DNA from: Apostichopus japonicus
Taxonomy: Eukaryota; Echinodermata; Holothuroidea; Aspidochirotida; Stichopodidae
Length of the DNA: 64,000 nucleotides
Assembly (NCBI RefSeq): GCF_037975245.1
Contig: NC_092582.1
Span: 9,834,001-9,898,000 of the forward strand
Reading direction: 5' to 3'
The position numbers and the translations under genes were made by a program. A model generated the notes under the pieces. The model did no database searches and was not told the DNA's origin. It was given only the letters and a program-made list of their open reading frames with translations. Below, in pieces: positions 38,201 through 61,500 of the stretch (positions are counted from its first letter, which is position 1; each line of letters opens with the position of its first letter).

Positions 38201-41200
38201 CTCCATCACAGACTCTTCTTTATGATAATCTCATATAGCCAAATGCTCCCATGCATGTTTCTGCACATAGGCTACCAAAGAATGTTCTCCGATGATATTA
38301 CTTGACATGCCTTAATAAAGAGAGAAAAACAAAAGCTGACAAGAAAACAAGGAGTATGATGCAATTTGTTCTTGTTTATTCACTGTACAATGAGAATGAA
38401 AAGATGAAACATACTTAACATATGGGAATAAACATTACCGGTAACATTCAACAATCTGCTTCATGTTTGAGAATTCTAATCACACAAAAAGAAAACTCAT
38501 TTCTCAATGTTTAGAATAGCAGCTGTCTTTCCACTGACTTATTGCTTTAGTCTGTGCAAATTGTCCTCTGAATTCCTGCATGTTTGCGACCACACAACAA
38601 TCTGGTTTTCAGCTTCTTTTTGACATGAGTATACAACCAAAGACAAACATCCCTCCCGAGAGAGACTTTGCATAGTCTAGAATTATGATTTTATGCAACT
38701 GGAAGCACCTGAGGAGAAATATTGGAGGGATATGTCAGTGACCAGTGGAATTAGGTGTGAAGTCTATCTGGAAGACAAGCATATTCAATTGTTGTATTGT
38801 TTTAAAAAGACCCACTTCAATTAACCTAGGAGTGTCGAGAGCAGGGCCAGGCCCTACGAGCAATTATGTCACCAGGTCCCCTTCCTAAGTCTTAAATTTC
38901 CTAAAGTGTATAGAATTAAAAAGCAAATACATTACACTTCACCATTCCTCCCCCCCCCCCCCCCCACAAATACACACACATATTTTTGCCAGTCCTGATA
39001 AACTTATTTGAGAACAAAAACTTTCTATTAATGCTGAATGCTTCATGTAGTTGACTACCTTTCATTTACTCTTAAAATTCAATGTTTCCAGATTATGGTC
39101 CAAAGAATCTTCCTATTGTCTAAATAATTTTGCACATTTGTACAGAACAAGGTCAGGCTGTTTTTTTTTTCAGATGTGAGATCACTCACTATGTTATCAC
39201 ATCATTAATAATAATAATAATAATAATGTAACTAACGAACGTAAAACTGTTTGCAGGAATTAATTTGCAGTAGTTCAGTCATTCTACTGGCCACACCTGA
39301 CCATCACTCTTTGCTAACCATATGAAAATAGAAAATCACAAGAAGTAACTCAACACCTGAAAAAAGTATTCTTTTATTATTTTAACTTCTTCATGCAACA
39401 GTGAGAGCTTATTAAGCCATGAACTGTACGGACAGGTAACCATTTTCCCCCACAATCATCAGCATATTGTGATCCAAAACTTTAAGCAATGTCAAACATT
39501 TTCCAAGATGCTAACAAAAGAAATTTCCTTGCCTACTTGGGGGCAATACTGATAATCTTTAAGGTATAGGACTAATACTTGTTTTTACTTCGCTTCCAAT
39601 TATTTAAATTATTAGTGTGCTCCCAGGCTACTGTTATGAGAGCAAACTGCATAGAGTTTTCTCTCTGTTTTGTTGAGAGACTAAATCATGGCACTTATTT
39701 TATGATTGCACAGGACTACCAAATAGCTGTTCGGACAACCAAAATCAGCTGTGCAGGTTGTGCAGAGAACTGATTGCACTGTCACTAATATATGATAGGT
39801 AAACTGATGAATCGGTATCCCTCCTCCCACCCCCCCCCCCCTCAATGTTGGTGTTTTATTCAGTAATCTACACATCTCTCCTACATTGTACATAATGGTC
39901 ATTGTAATTTTGCCAAAATGTTTTGCAGCCACCAATTTGCTATTCGGACAACCAGTAAAAACTAATTTCCCTGAAATGGCCAACTGTCATTTAGACTTTC
40001 ACAGTATTTCTGCAAAAGCCATTACATACTTAATAATAATTCAACATTAACATTAAGAATCTTGCATTGAACAATGGAACTCAATTTTTTGAACATTTGA
40101 CAACACCTGGCTATCATGAAGTATGTCTGAGGAATCACAAGATCAATTTCAAGCACACTGCAGTATAAATGGTACTAGTCTGTGGAAACAAACCATAATA
40201 TTTCTTTGATACAGACTCAAAATATCACTGTAAAAGCTAATACCAGTAGTTTATGCCAGACAGGCTATATGAACTGTTACTGTTATGAACTAATTGTTGC
40301 AACTTGCAATTAATTCTTTTTTCACTTTTTTGTAAATTGAAAACTTGCAAACTTGTTCAAATATTGTTTGCAACGATTCTTCAACCTTTCCAAAGGAAAT
40401 TCTCAGGTTTACGAAGAATTACCCAAATACTTCACACTCACCCATGCCGAGAGTGAAACCCTTATGTACAATTACCTAAAATATGCTTCCCTTACGACTA
40501 CCCGATGGTCTGCAAGCCAATGGCTTGGACAGGGAAAGACAGTAACAGCAAAAGAAATAGCCCCACCACCTCGAGAATGTCAAATGCATTTAATCCAACT
40601 ACTTGCAAGATCAAAGCTTTTGAGAATTTGTTCAAGATACAGTAAGAAGTGTTGCATATATTAGTGTTGCAAATTCCTTGGGCAAAGCTTTTCATCTTAG
40701 TTTGTATCAAGCTATGCACTCCTGACTTCAATATATCTTTGATAACTTGACGGCAGGGCTTGAATTTAAAATCGAGAGCCAAGAGAGGGAAGTCAACTAT
40801 ATCAGGGAAAAAGTTCAAAAATTGCCTTGAATTTTCATCGAAATATTATTTCATCACTTGAAATGTACCTCCAACGGTCAAATCAGAGAACAGAATTAGT
40901 TATGGTACTTTTAAATTAGTCTTGAAGCTGATCAAATCACAACACAGCTAGAATCAGACAAATACTCTGACAAAACCAACACAGCTATTCTGAAGGCTAG
41001 GTTGAGGAGCTTAAAGGGTTGACTAAAAGGTGAAGCGAACAGAAGCAATGTTTGATGGTAATATTTTGGTCAAGACTCGTTTTGCTTGGTGTATGTCATC
41101 ATGAAAACTTGTGAGTAGAAAGATTGGCCAAAAATAGAAGTTCCAAAACTTTAGAAAGATGCTTATGTTTTATGATTTAAAAAGTTTTGTGACCATTTTA

Positions 41201-42686
41201 GCATATTTAGCAACTTATGTGTCTTTGTATAGTCCCATTTTATAATACAACAAGATATATAAGCAAAGTCCTGTTATGGGTAAATGACATCGCTATGAGG
41301 ATCAAGATGTTGTTTTTACCCAGACAAAACCCACTTATAATCGACACTTTACAGTGCCCATGGTATATTTCAGTGATAAAAGTTCGGACAGCAATCTTGA
41401 TATTTATGAAGTTTTTGTTTATCATAGAATTGTTGTGTATGTTACGCAGCTGCTACACATTTTTACAACTGTTCATGACATTGGCCATTGATTGTACATA
41501 AACCATTTTCCATGCTAGATGGATATATTACCTGGTGCAGTGTGTGGACCTCAAAAGACCCCCCCAATCGAAATGATTCTCCTGTCTCAAAGATTTGTTT
41601 GATGAAAACAAGAAGCCAAAAGTGACCGAAAGAAGCTCATCATAGGTCTGCTGTTTCAAAACAAAGTATGATATGACGGTCTAAGATTTGGTAAGCCTCA
41701 AAGCATCTATCACCTTTTTTAAAACTCTCTTTTTTTAAGCCTGTTTAGGTAGATTTGAATCTAAATCAACCGATTAATCTGTTTATGCATTAAAATTAGA
41801 TGTTAACTTCTATTACTGGTAGGCCTCAAAGAAATATATCAACTTTTCTTAGACCCCTTTGTCAGCCTGTTTTAGCTAGACATCAGTCTAATCAATTTAA
41901 TAGTTTTCAATCTAATTGATTGATGAATCCATTGGTGTATGAAGAAATAACTGCTAGAAAAGTCATTATAACTTGTTGGCATTCCATGCCACTTTCTGTC
42001 TGTTCAAATGTTTTGGATTGATAGTATTTTGTGCCAGAGTACTCTCTAATGCACAGCCTTCTATCTTTACTCTATGTGTATGGTGCTGTGTATAGTCTCA
42101 TCCAGGCGTTGCTCCTTGCCTGATATTGTGGCTTCCTTATTTCTGTCCGATTATTGATCAATGACAGATTCCTGGTGCAGAAATATCAGAGACTGTCAGT
42201 CTTGTTCTTTATATAATGTTTGTCTTTACCAATCTCAGATAAACCACTCATGGAGTGAAACTTCTCTGTTACCTCTTCCATCGAACACTGCAGCTTTTTC
42301 TACCAAAAGAAATTTCAAATGCCTGTTCACTGAACTCTTGGTTTTGTCCATTTTCATAAAGTTGTCGCGGACAAACATATCAACTTTATCTACTCCTCCA
42401 TGGCACAATTAACCAATTGAATGACTCCAAAACATTTCCTGTGTTAATATCTCCGTTTTCCTAATCGGGAATGTTTACCTCTCTGATACATCCGATTCAA
42501 ATGTTAACTCAGGAACTTTGAAAAACTTGTACTTCAGCAGGTGAAGTTGCAGCTATTTGCATATTCATGCATAATTAATTAACCACACAGGTTCCCTTTG
42601 ATAGGAATGAAGTGAAGATATCAGTTTAAACTACTCAGTAATGCATGAACGGAAAACAAGACACGTCAGGGACTCGTCTTTGATCG
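35290..42686. other. Gene-poor region between the MGCGSS gene and WDR5 3' end
   Basis: The left part (35290-36050) should hold the promoter and 5' UTR of the MGCGSS gene; it is less AT-rich with several CG dinucleotides around 35460-35740. The right part (up to 42686) should include the WDR5 3' UTR. In between I see one end of a hAT-like element (cagtggcgtcacc at 36565) with the G-rich hairpin module at 36655-36700 but no matching right end, a telomere-like stretch at 37292-37310, an (AAT)n microsatellite at 39208-39229, and C runs at 38949-38965 and 39828-39841. No exon is supported. Confidence 0.55.
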
Positions 42687-51496
<8,810 letters not shown>

Positions 51497-52429
51497 TATG
51501 CTATTCGGAGAAAAAAAACTCTGTAACCTTCTCTGCAAGTAAACAAACAAGATAACAAATTAAATGGTTTCAAATCATTAAAACAGTGATCAGAAATGTT
51601 AGTTATATAACACAATCCACTACTAGTAAGAAAGATAAATGATTAAATTCTCATGAATGCCTTCATGACTCTGGGAGACCCTTTCCCTTGGAGAAAGTTT
51701 GGTTTTGGTAAGAGATTGAAGAGGCAAAATGGTGCTAACATTTCCATCATTAAACTACAATTGTGTGTATCTAACTTTACCTGCTTGTGAACATTTTAAA
51801 CTGTAAGCAACTTGGAGGAAGTTTAGTGGTGTAGGTAGGTGTATACATAGGTATCTGATGATCTCTACAGTGAGACATTTTATTTACTTAGACAACAATC
51901 AAGTTCTATACAACTTTGATTAAAAATGTCAATCACTGAATCAAAGTTAATGTTTTCAGTGAAATCTCATTCTTTGCTTAGTACTTACAGTTCATGAGGG
52001 AAAAACCTTCTGAGAAGAAGATCACACTGTGCCACAAAAACAAATAGCCTATCCAGTGTCATATATCATAATCATACCTATCCATCATTCTTTTGCCTAT
52101 TTTCTCTTTGTCTTCCCAACTTCATCCCTCAAAAAGTTCTGTGGGATAGATTGGGGGGGGGGGGCAAATTTTCCCTTACCCTTCCTCTGGCTACGCTATT
52201 GATGTATTGAACAGAAGCAATAGAAAGCAACTGTTATGGAATAAATTTAGGGCTCAAATTTTGCATAGTGCTCAATTTGCAAGGCCCAGAACATTCCCTT
52301 ACAAACTACTATGGTATATGTGCACAATTTGCATAGCATTTGGAGATGCAATACGGGATAAATTATTCCTAAGCTTTAATAATGCAGCTGGGCTCATTGA
52401 ATCTGACCAGGGCTAAATGCATCGCTAAC

Positions 52430-52770
52430 TACAGTTAAATCTCACTCCGCATAACTTTTCTTCTAATAGGGTTGTAAATGAGTGGAACGGTTTGCCAGAG
52501 AAAGATGTACTTGCAAGTAGTTTGAATGGGTTTGAGAATGCTTTGGACAAGCACTTTAAGCACTGTAATCGGGTATGAGTGTTTGTGTCTTCAGTTTTTT
52601 TCTCTCCTAGTCCTAGGCCTACATAGGGTCCTTGATGGGGACTTGAGTGTACCTCCTGATCCTGTTTCTTCTACTTAACTAAACTTAACTATACCTAGCC
52701 CCACACCTTTAACTTCCCCTACGCCTTCCACTTAATTGACTAGCAAAGTAACCCAGCGAATTCTCAACAT
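52430..52770 (+). mobile_element. 3' remnant of a non-LTR retrotransposon (LINE)
   Basis: The frame at 52443-52579 reads HNFSSNRVVNEWNGLPEKDV, continues with SLNGFENALDKHF and stops at tga. The RVVNEWNSLP...SLNSFKNxLDKHW pattern is the characteristic C-terminal end of reverse transcriptases of CR1/Jockey-like LINEs. It is preceded by unrelated sequence, so this is a 5'-truncated copy. The downstream cctaggcctacatagggtcc belongs to its 3' tail. No target duplication was located. Confidence 0.8.
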
Positions 52771-53098
52771 AAAACATAACATAACATTTGCAGGCTCATA
52801 TGAGTTCGAACTGACTGGAAAACTAATATCTTATGAATGAAGGTAAAATCAGATCATACTGTAATATTTTCACATTATGAGTCATTAGAATTAAAATTGT
52901 TCCTTTGTCTCAAAAAAATAATTGCATGAAATCCAATCGCAAGTCAAATATAGCAACCATAATTATCAGATGTTTGAAACACATGCTGAGGCTGTAAGAA
53001 TCACATTACAAATTACATGGCATAGGCCTTGTTCTTAAATAACAACCTTTTATCTCCCTAAAAATGTTAACCGTCTATGGATATAAAAAATTGGGTAC

Positions 53099-53699
53099 AA
53101 TTATAGAATACAGGGCCATTCATTAACTCTTCCCAGCATCCGGATGCGCGGATGCGCGGTGTGTCTGTACATGTCCGTACACGTATGACGCCCTCTAAAA
53201 TTCCATCACGTATTTCATTTTGACTCCGCATCCGCGCATCCACCCCGGGAGTACTAGGAAAGGACTTAGATAATTTTCGAAAGTTTACCCATATACGATA
53301 TACCATCACGTATTTCATTTTGACTCCGCATCCGCGCATCCGCGCATCCACCCGGGAGTACTAGGAATGGACTTAAATAATTTTCGAAAAGTTTCGACAT
53401 ATACCATCACGTATTTCCAATACTGAAAGTCCCGTATGTACGAAGATATTCCACATCAATAGTGTGTCGTTCTTAAAAGGCATCCGCACATGTGTGACGC
53501 CCTCTGAAATTCCATCACAGAAGTACTAGGAAAGGACTTAGGAAATTTTTGACTCCGCATCCACGCATCCGCGCATCCACACAAAAAGAAAGAACTGGGA
53601 CCTGACATTTTATACTCACATACGTACTGGGGTGAGACTGAGCATCCGCGCATCCGGATGCTCAGATAGTATCATCGAGTGGCCCTGTATTCTATAATT
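53099..53699. mobile_element. 601-bp element with 20-bp TIRs and internal 105-bp repeats
   Basis: The ends aattatagaatacagggcca and tggccctgtattctataatt are perfect inverted repeats. Inside, a unit of about 105 bp (ccatcacgtatttcatttt, then ccgcatccgcgcatcc, then gggagtactaggaa) occurs about twice in full at 53205-53403, with partial copies after. The interior is rich in catccgcg words. Target duplication is at most TA, so a superfamily is not assigned. Confidence 0.8.
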
Positions 53700-55543
53700 A
53701 CTCCAAAAATTGCAGTAAACCAACATTGACTGAGGCACCTCAGTCATAAGTAGTGCACTACTAAGAAGTGCAATCAATTTACTGAACACTTTCATGCCTT
53801 GGACCTGTATTAATCCTAGCCTAAGTTAGGCCCAGGTTAACAATCTCGTTATTGGCTGCAAATACTAAGTTAGACCTGTTGGCTATTGCATTTGGAACCT
53901 AGAGTTCCATAATTTGTTACTGCCCTTAGCCTAGGTACTACGTTAAAGCTGTTGAAGCGTTAAAGCCTAGGAATGGATGAAAAGTCAATTAGCGGCGAGC
54001 TGGCTAAGTTTGTTTTCAGTAAAAATTCAAGTACTAACCTAGCCTAAGTTAAGTCACAAGTGGTCCCATCTTCATCGATATTTAATACGGCCGATGTTGG
54101 TTCACCAGTTTAGACTCCAATTCAAGTTGATAAACCTGTCGAATGCTACAATATTATCTTGAGTAACATCACAGGATAAAAGTCAGAGTGAACACTTTAC
54201 TTAAGCCTTGGTAACAATTACTGGACTAGCCTATATTGACACCACTGCAAGTTGTAAGGTGACATCGCTACTACTATGCTAGTACTAGTCGGTAACAGCT
54301 AAATTCTCGTCGGTATGGTAGAAGCATGTACATTACTACGTACAGCTATGCCATTGAAAACGACGGTGTTTGTGTATGACCTACCTAACGTTAGGCTAGC
54401 ACGAAAAATAGTACTGCTTCTTGAACGTCGAAGGTACAGGTACATTGGACAAGCGACAAAGCCAATATCTCGTAACACTACATCTTACAGTTAGGCAATA
54501 ACGTGGTTGGCCTAGGTAGGTTTCTTACGTTTGGCAATTTTTTTTAGTTTAACGACACTGTTCATATAATTTATGTTCAGGGTTCACGCACATTGAATTT
54601 TCAATGTTGCAGTGTTGTGTTCTTCAGTTTCATTACGATTTGTTGGGCATGCACGTAACGTATTGAACCAGAGATAAACATCCCCGAGTACGTATGTTTT
54701 ATTGTCTTAGATTAGTACCATGTGACATTGGCTTGTGCAGAAACATTTCGCGCCCTATCCGCTGATGGACAAAACTCTATGTTTTAAAATGACAAAGAGG
54801 ATAAAAATACGGTCTTCCGATATGTGACATCAGTATAGCTAAAAAATTGATACAATCCCTTCATAATATTTTATATAATTTTTTGAAGGACAATGTTGAA
54901 CTAAAACAAACGATAATCAGAAATATTAACAATACTTGAATTTCGATTCTGTGATCCAGCATTACGCAAGGACATATATACTAATGTCGTGTTACAAAAA
55001 GGATAGGTAGAAAAGTGTTCACATTTCTAGAGGAAAAAAAGGTATTTTCATCAGAGTTAGCACCATTGCGGAGAACATCAGTATGCTATTAAATATTGGA
55101 ATTGAGTCATGTTGACGGCGCCGATACCACATCAACAGCGTTCCAGAAAATGAGATATTGCATCTTTCATCCTTTGTTTTAACCAATCGGAAGGAAGCAA
55201 ACACAAACGGGCCTATGTTGCAATAGCCGACGCTTAAACACACCTCGTATTTCCATTCACATTTTTCTTATTTCACGGCATCATTTTATGCTTCAATTCT
55301 GAGCCGGAATAGAAACTCCAAATGTGCAGCTAAGGTGAGATATTCAATTGAAAATGTGAAGTAATTACTTATGAAATTGAAGGTTTTTACGACAACGACC
55401 TAAACGCGGTAGTAATGTACCACATGACCTAAATTGGCCAATCACGATCTGTAATGAAGGGTTTTTACGTTAATGCCTATTGCTGGTCCGCCATTGCTGT
55501 CCTTCGGTAGCTCGTTGGTTCTTATTCAGAATCCTTTCAGATT

Positions 55544-58500
55544 ATGGACACCAAGAGCCATCCGACGACGCAAGGCCATCAGCAGCAAGCAGAAAGCGAT
55601 AAAGAAGGGTATCATTAAAGTTTTATTATTTTTTCATCTTAAAGTAATTCGAAGAATCGAAGTGAAAATCCCATGTGAGCCTAAACCTCTTGCCTTTGTA
55701 CTGTTAGTGCGGAAGGCAGAGAACTGTATTGTCGCAAACGAGGACAACTAATTTACGTTCTAATTTTGAGGGTGGATCGGATAAATTAAGAACAAAAGCA
55801 GTTCCTCCAATATTACCAGGTATACCAACAGCATTTTAGTGGAATATACTTGCTATTTTGTCTCTTTTAACCCTTACAACTGCCGAAAAACATCCATAGG
55901 CTAGCCTCGGATTCGAAGGATGCATCTTTACAAAGCCTAGGTGTAGGCTGTGTTACAAAGATAGCGGTGCTCTGAAACGCAGAATCAATAATAGCCTAAC
56001 ATGACTATTCCCGGTAGGAAGGAAATTATTTTATGCCTAAGTCATTATTTCTACGCCTAAACGTTTATAGGGTAAATGTAACTTGTATCAGAAAGATTTG
56101 CTATATTTTTAACCTCATATTCTCATAACCAGTAACAATGAAATAAGTCCCAACTTCCATTCCAGGCCTAGGCGTATCGGCTTGTACAACTTTCCTGCTT
56201 CTCCCTCACCCAAGTTACACCACACACCCCAGCGAGATATATAATTGTTAAGTTACATGGCACATAGAGTAAACTACCATACTATTTACTACACCAGTGG
56301 GTTACTTTGGGGCCATATATCATTAGGCTTACAATAAGTTTCAGCTGAGGTACAGCTACTAGTATAGTTAAGGCTTCATAATTGACGCACCTTAGTAATT
56401 GATGCACCTTCAAATATTACTAGGAATGATACAGCCGTTAGCCTTAACTATTTGCAGTCAAGCAGAGTTACATATTTGAAGAGTTTTTATCCATTTCAGG
56501 TACATGATGATCAAATTATGTTTTTTTTTAGCTTTTATCACCCTCCCCCAGTTTTGCACATTTTTTTGGCATTTGGAAATCTCACTCCCTATAAGTAACT
56601 AAAATTACCTCAATATGATACCACTACATTGGGGCCTGGCCTGTCTGAGCGTAGAGGCTCAGCATAGCAAACAGAATTCAAAGTCAATGGATGTATACTG
56701 AGTCCTACACTACAGTTAGCTTATCAACAAATGTGTCAATTTATGGGTATGAAAGAACTTGACACAGCTGACATTTTGTGGTCAAATTCTACTCAATTAT
56801 ATGTTGTGTAGGCACAGAACAATAAATATTTTGAGATCATTACATTTCTGAAGAACTACAAATAACGAAAAATGAATACAGTTGAGTGATTTGGAATTTT
56901 TCGTTGATAGACATTGTTAAACAAGTGCGTCAATTATGAGCCCACCATGTTACTACTAGGCATAGTTCCGACTCCAAAATCATGTTACTCAAATATGTAG
57001 TTTACTAAACCATGGTGTTTGTAATCGGAGGTGTAATATTTGTTATGGAATAGTGATGAGAGCAGACCAGAAATTTGCTCACAGGTACATGCTTTTATCC
57101 TTTGGCAGCCAGGTCTGTTTTCACATTCAATTTAAAACCAAACTATACTTTGGACATCACAGTTAATAATTTAGTGTTCACATTTGGTATAGCAGCGTTG
57201 AAGTCTTCAAATTTTGGTTTTATTTAATGCTAGGGCTCCTGTATAAAATCTTTCAACATATTTTAGCACTTATATAGCAATTTGCCCATTTTGTATAGCA
57301 TTTTGCTATGTGATACTCTCTAAATTTGTCCCTGCATTCATAAGCCTAAGATTTTACTGTAATGCTACACATATATGTTCAGGGAATAATTTAAATTTTT
57401 TGTAGCAGCTTTAAAGTCACTGAATTTTGTGACTAACAAAATCGCCTATGGTTCACATGTAAAAAACCACTATACTGTATATATCTTTGGACTTGCAGTT
57501 GCATAGAAATTTGACATTTTGCATAGCATTTGGCGATGTGATAGTGGTTTAATTATCCCTGAACATTACCTGTACTAATATTGAGGAATTGCTTTTTAAT
57601 GTTTATTACATACAATGTTATCATCTCAATGGTATTTTAAGTCATCCATGAAAAAGTTTGGAACCTGCAAGTGTGCTATTCTATGGCCCTGCAAGCCTAG
57701 CAGTACAATACCCCACTGAGAGAGTTGGAAGAATTCCTTTAAGCATTTCATATGGTGTATTTTCCATAAATTTCAGTCATTGGGCATTGCAATTTGTTTA
57801 CTATATGTTCGCAAACAAAGTTTCTCACACAAAAAGTGGGCACTTCTATGGTACAGAAAATATCATACTTGTGCTAGGCCAGTCTTTTTCCCCTGATGCT
57901 CCAAAAAGTCCTGGCTGTGTATAGATTAGTTGTAAAACCTGTAGAAACTACATCAACCACCCATCAAAACACGATATTGTCAAGGTATGGTACGATCACA
58001 CATTGATGACTGCTTCAGGGCACCTTGCCAATTCGCCCCATATTCAGTACATATGGTGTTGATAAATATGGGGAAACTCATTAAATATGCAAAAAATATG
58101 AGGTAGAGTAATGTGTAATCCCAAGAAATTGGATAGGCTTACAGTATCGTGTACATCATGTATGTCATGGAAATCAAATGGATTTGATAAAATCATTCTC
58201 AGTTCATTCATAGTTACCAATTTTCATTTCATTCTAAATTTACACACAAACACTCTGCTATCGACATCAGATAGGAAGGGAATATCATCAAAATATGACA
58301 TTTCAGAGGAAAACATTTGTTTTTATTCTTTCATTACCTCAAATAAACTGTATCGGCACTGGAGAAATTTAAATTAATTCCCAGACTGGCTGGTAATGGC
58401 TTGGACAGGATAATTAATTTTTCAGTTGTTCCCACGTTGGGTGCATCAGTATATCAATTTACCGAAAATACCAGGTATATCGAAAAAACTTCAGTACCCG

Positions 58501-61500
58501 GTAAAAATAGTACACGTTTAAAATAATGACCCAGGTAACCCACACAAACTTGAGGATATTCCGGCTGCTATTGTGTGTACCTAAGCCTTACCCGTAGTCC
58601 TGAACTGCAAACATTCTTGCTGCACAATCTTAGTACCTTGTACCTGTTGCTTGTACTGTGTGGTGTACAAACCATATGCAGATCATCATCATAGATGAAT
58701 CAGCATATAGCCAATGAGCTAACCGGACAAAAGTTCAAAGAAGGGACATACAGGTAAAATCCCAGTCACATTGTACCATAATACCCTCACTTTGCTACGG
58801 CTAATTGCTTAAAAACTTCAGCATAGTTGTACCATACCTTAAGCACAGTTTCCCGCGAAATGGTTCTCTCCAGTTTCTTTTCACATACGTAGTTTGTCAA
58901 ATGCTCTAACAAGTTATTTTTGGGCAGAAACCGATTCTGGGAAATATGAGTGAACAACACTGATTTTCATATTTTCAATTTGGTCAAATCTTTAAATAAA
59001 TTGATGCAAAGGAAACAAAAGAGGGGAAAATCGTTGTCATAAACCTGCAAATACATTTGTAGGCTAGGCTTGTGTCCATATTGTTCATGCTAATGTGAGT
59101 ACAGTTAATGTTAGAAGTAGTGGTTCCACAAAAATTTGTGGTTCACCAGGTATTCGTGACCCAGTATATATGTATCGGTTTGCGTATACCGACGCACCTA
59201 TTCCCACATCACTAGCATGGTAGGCTGAGTAAAAACTGGTGCTTATTTTTCAGTCTGGAATGGCAGAAAGAATTTAATGTGCCGGGTGCCCCACTGTTCC
59301 TTATCTCTGTATTTGGGCTACATAACTTGATGGCCAAAAAGCCAGTTAGGCTATCAACTTTCAATTTGCTAGCTTCCTTCATCGAGCGTTGTATTTGACG
59401 AGTGCACAAAGCACAATTAAAATTGAACCTGCTTACAACTGTCTTACACTTCTTGGTAAGAATCCAAGAAACTTTATACACAGGAAAGGAAAGTTGTTAC
59501 ATTCAATCACACTCAATCAGTCGTCTTCATAAGCTGAAGTCTTCATTGTAGCAATTGTAAAGAGTTATCATTTTCCATATCCAGACACAAATTGTTAATT
59601 TCTTACTATTATTGAAAGGGGAAAAGCGTTTCCTATTTAATACTGGAACGATACGCATCTGCTACCTGCAGTTCGTTCTTCATTTTTGCTACTTTTCAAC
59701 AGGAATGCTTCATTTCATATGACGTTATCAGTCTTCTCTTCACATCAGCAGACTATATCTACATTACCATTTCTAGTTGACAAGGTTTCTTGAGATAATT
59801 GGTTTGATTTTTTTTGTCTTTTTTCTTTAAGGTCATTGACCTCTTCAGAGCCAGCCCCTGTTGCTGGCAACAAGGGGGTGAATGGTCCAGGGGGAAAGCA
59901 CACCAGCAACAAAACCCAGCTGCAGGCAGACGGGAAGTGCAACGGCGAAATGAAGACGGAAACAGTGAGTCTTTCGAAACACTTTCATGACAGGAGTACT
60001 TAAAAGTACCACCAGTTAAATTTGACAATTAAATGACTGACAAAACACAGGATGTATACCTAAAAATGGCTAGCCAGGCTGCAGACCTAGAAATACTGAA
60101 TTAAGACTTATCTGAACCTATTTACTGTATTTTTGTTGTCAAGACAGTGATGGTCATCAGCCTTTGAACAATTAATAGTCATTGATGGTAATGTCTATAG
60201 TAAAGATGTGCAAGTTCAGCTATCATATCAGCTTTGAGAAGTAAACAGAGGGTTTAGAAGGGAGATACTTGTACACCACTCACAAGCAAATCATCACTAC
60301 AATCACTGACAGCCAAGTCCATGTCTATTCAAGCATTCATTCACTTTAATAAGATTTAGCTTGTTAGTTTTAGTGTATCACTCAGTCCATGCCTGTCCCT
60401 ATATCTGTCTTGACATTTCGTCCCTTCTTTCGCGTACTGACAAATTTGCATATTATGATATTTGTTGTACGTAGTGACAAATGTTTTAGAAACATCTATA
60501 TGCCCTTAAAATTGTCCTACATCCTTTAATTTTTATTGGCAATAAAATATAATTTGTTGTCTGTAACTTAAATCTAAGGGACTGCTTAAATGATATTCAT
60601 TGTGATTAAAATTCAGTTGCAAATTAGTGAAATGATTTGGACTGTGATATATCTTTTTTGAACATTCGTCAGTACGCAGAACAGGGAATGAATGTTCATA
60701 CCTATAGTGGTTAGGGAGAGTCTGAGGATTTCTTGGGTCCTTTCCCATAACATCAACGTCATGGAAAATAACACTGAAAGAATGAACACACATAAGCCGG
60801 GAAACTTGGGCTAGATCTGATATTGAGGATGCAGTATCAAGTGTTGAGTACACAATTACTCAGAAGTGGTTAAAATTAGAAAGCACTGTACTAAGGATAT
60901 TTCTTGAAGATTCAGAACACTCAAACAGTTCTGGCACAAAAAATCTCAAAGATGCTTTGCATTTTGGATATTTGCTGTGTATTGATCATTTTACTCTTGA
61001 ACATCTGTATAGGTATATTTATAGCTGACTCTCAACCACTGATGATGTCATCTTTTTCAGACTCCACAGATAAAAAATGAGGCTGCAGAACAGCCTGTAA
61101 CATCACCTCAATCACAGACCAAAAGACTTCAAGGAAGACAAACAAACCAGTTGCAATATTTACAGAAAGTTGTCATGAAGGCCCTTTGGAAGCACCAGTT
61201 TGCTTGGCCTTTTCACCAACCTGTTGACCATATCAAGTTAGCTTTACCTGTGAGTAATTCTCATTTGGATGAAAGTATTTATTGAAGACTGCTATACGAG
61301 AAGTTGTTATGTCTTCTGTTTCCCCTCTTGCCCTACAGCTGTTAAAAGATTTTCACTTTCCATTAGACTAACAACATTTCAGACAATCCTACCCTACAAA
61401 GGTTCAAATAACCAGGAAGCATGCGTCTCTTCTGGAGTAAGAAACAATAAGCAAAAGTACAGACTACAAGTTGTACTCTTAAATACCTAGCTGAAGTACA

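Larger units (their letters stand above)
51533..55543. other. Divergent intergenic region between WDR5 and the BET gene
   Basis: The two coding starts are 4.0 kb apart on opposite strands. The region must contain the WDR5 5' non-coding exon and both promoters; the part from about 53800 to 55470 is free of recognised repeats and has more CG dinucleotides than the flanks, so it is the likely promoter zone. I could not place transcription starts. Also present are a LINE remnant at 52430-52770 and a 601-bp TIR element at 53099-53699. Confidence 0.6.
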
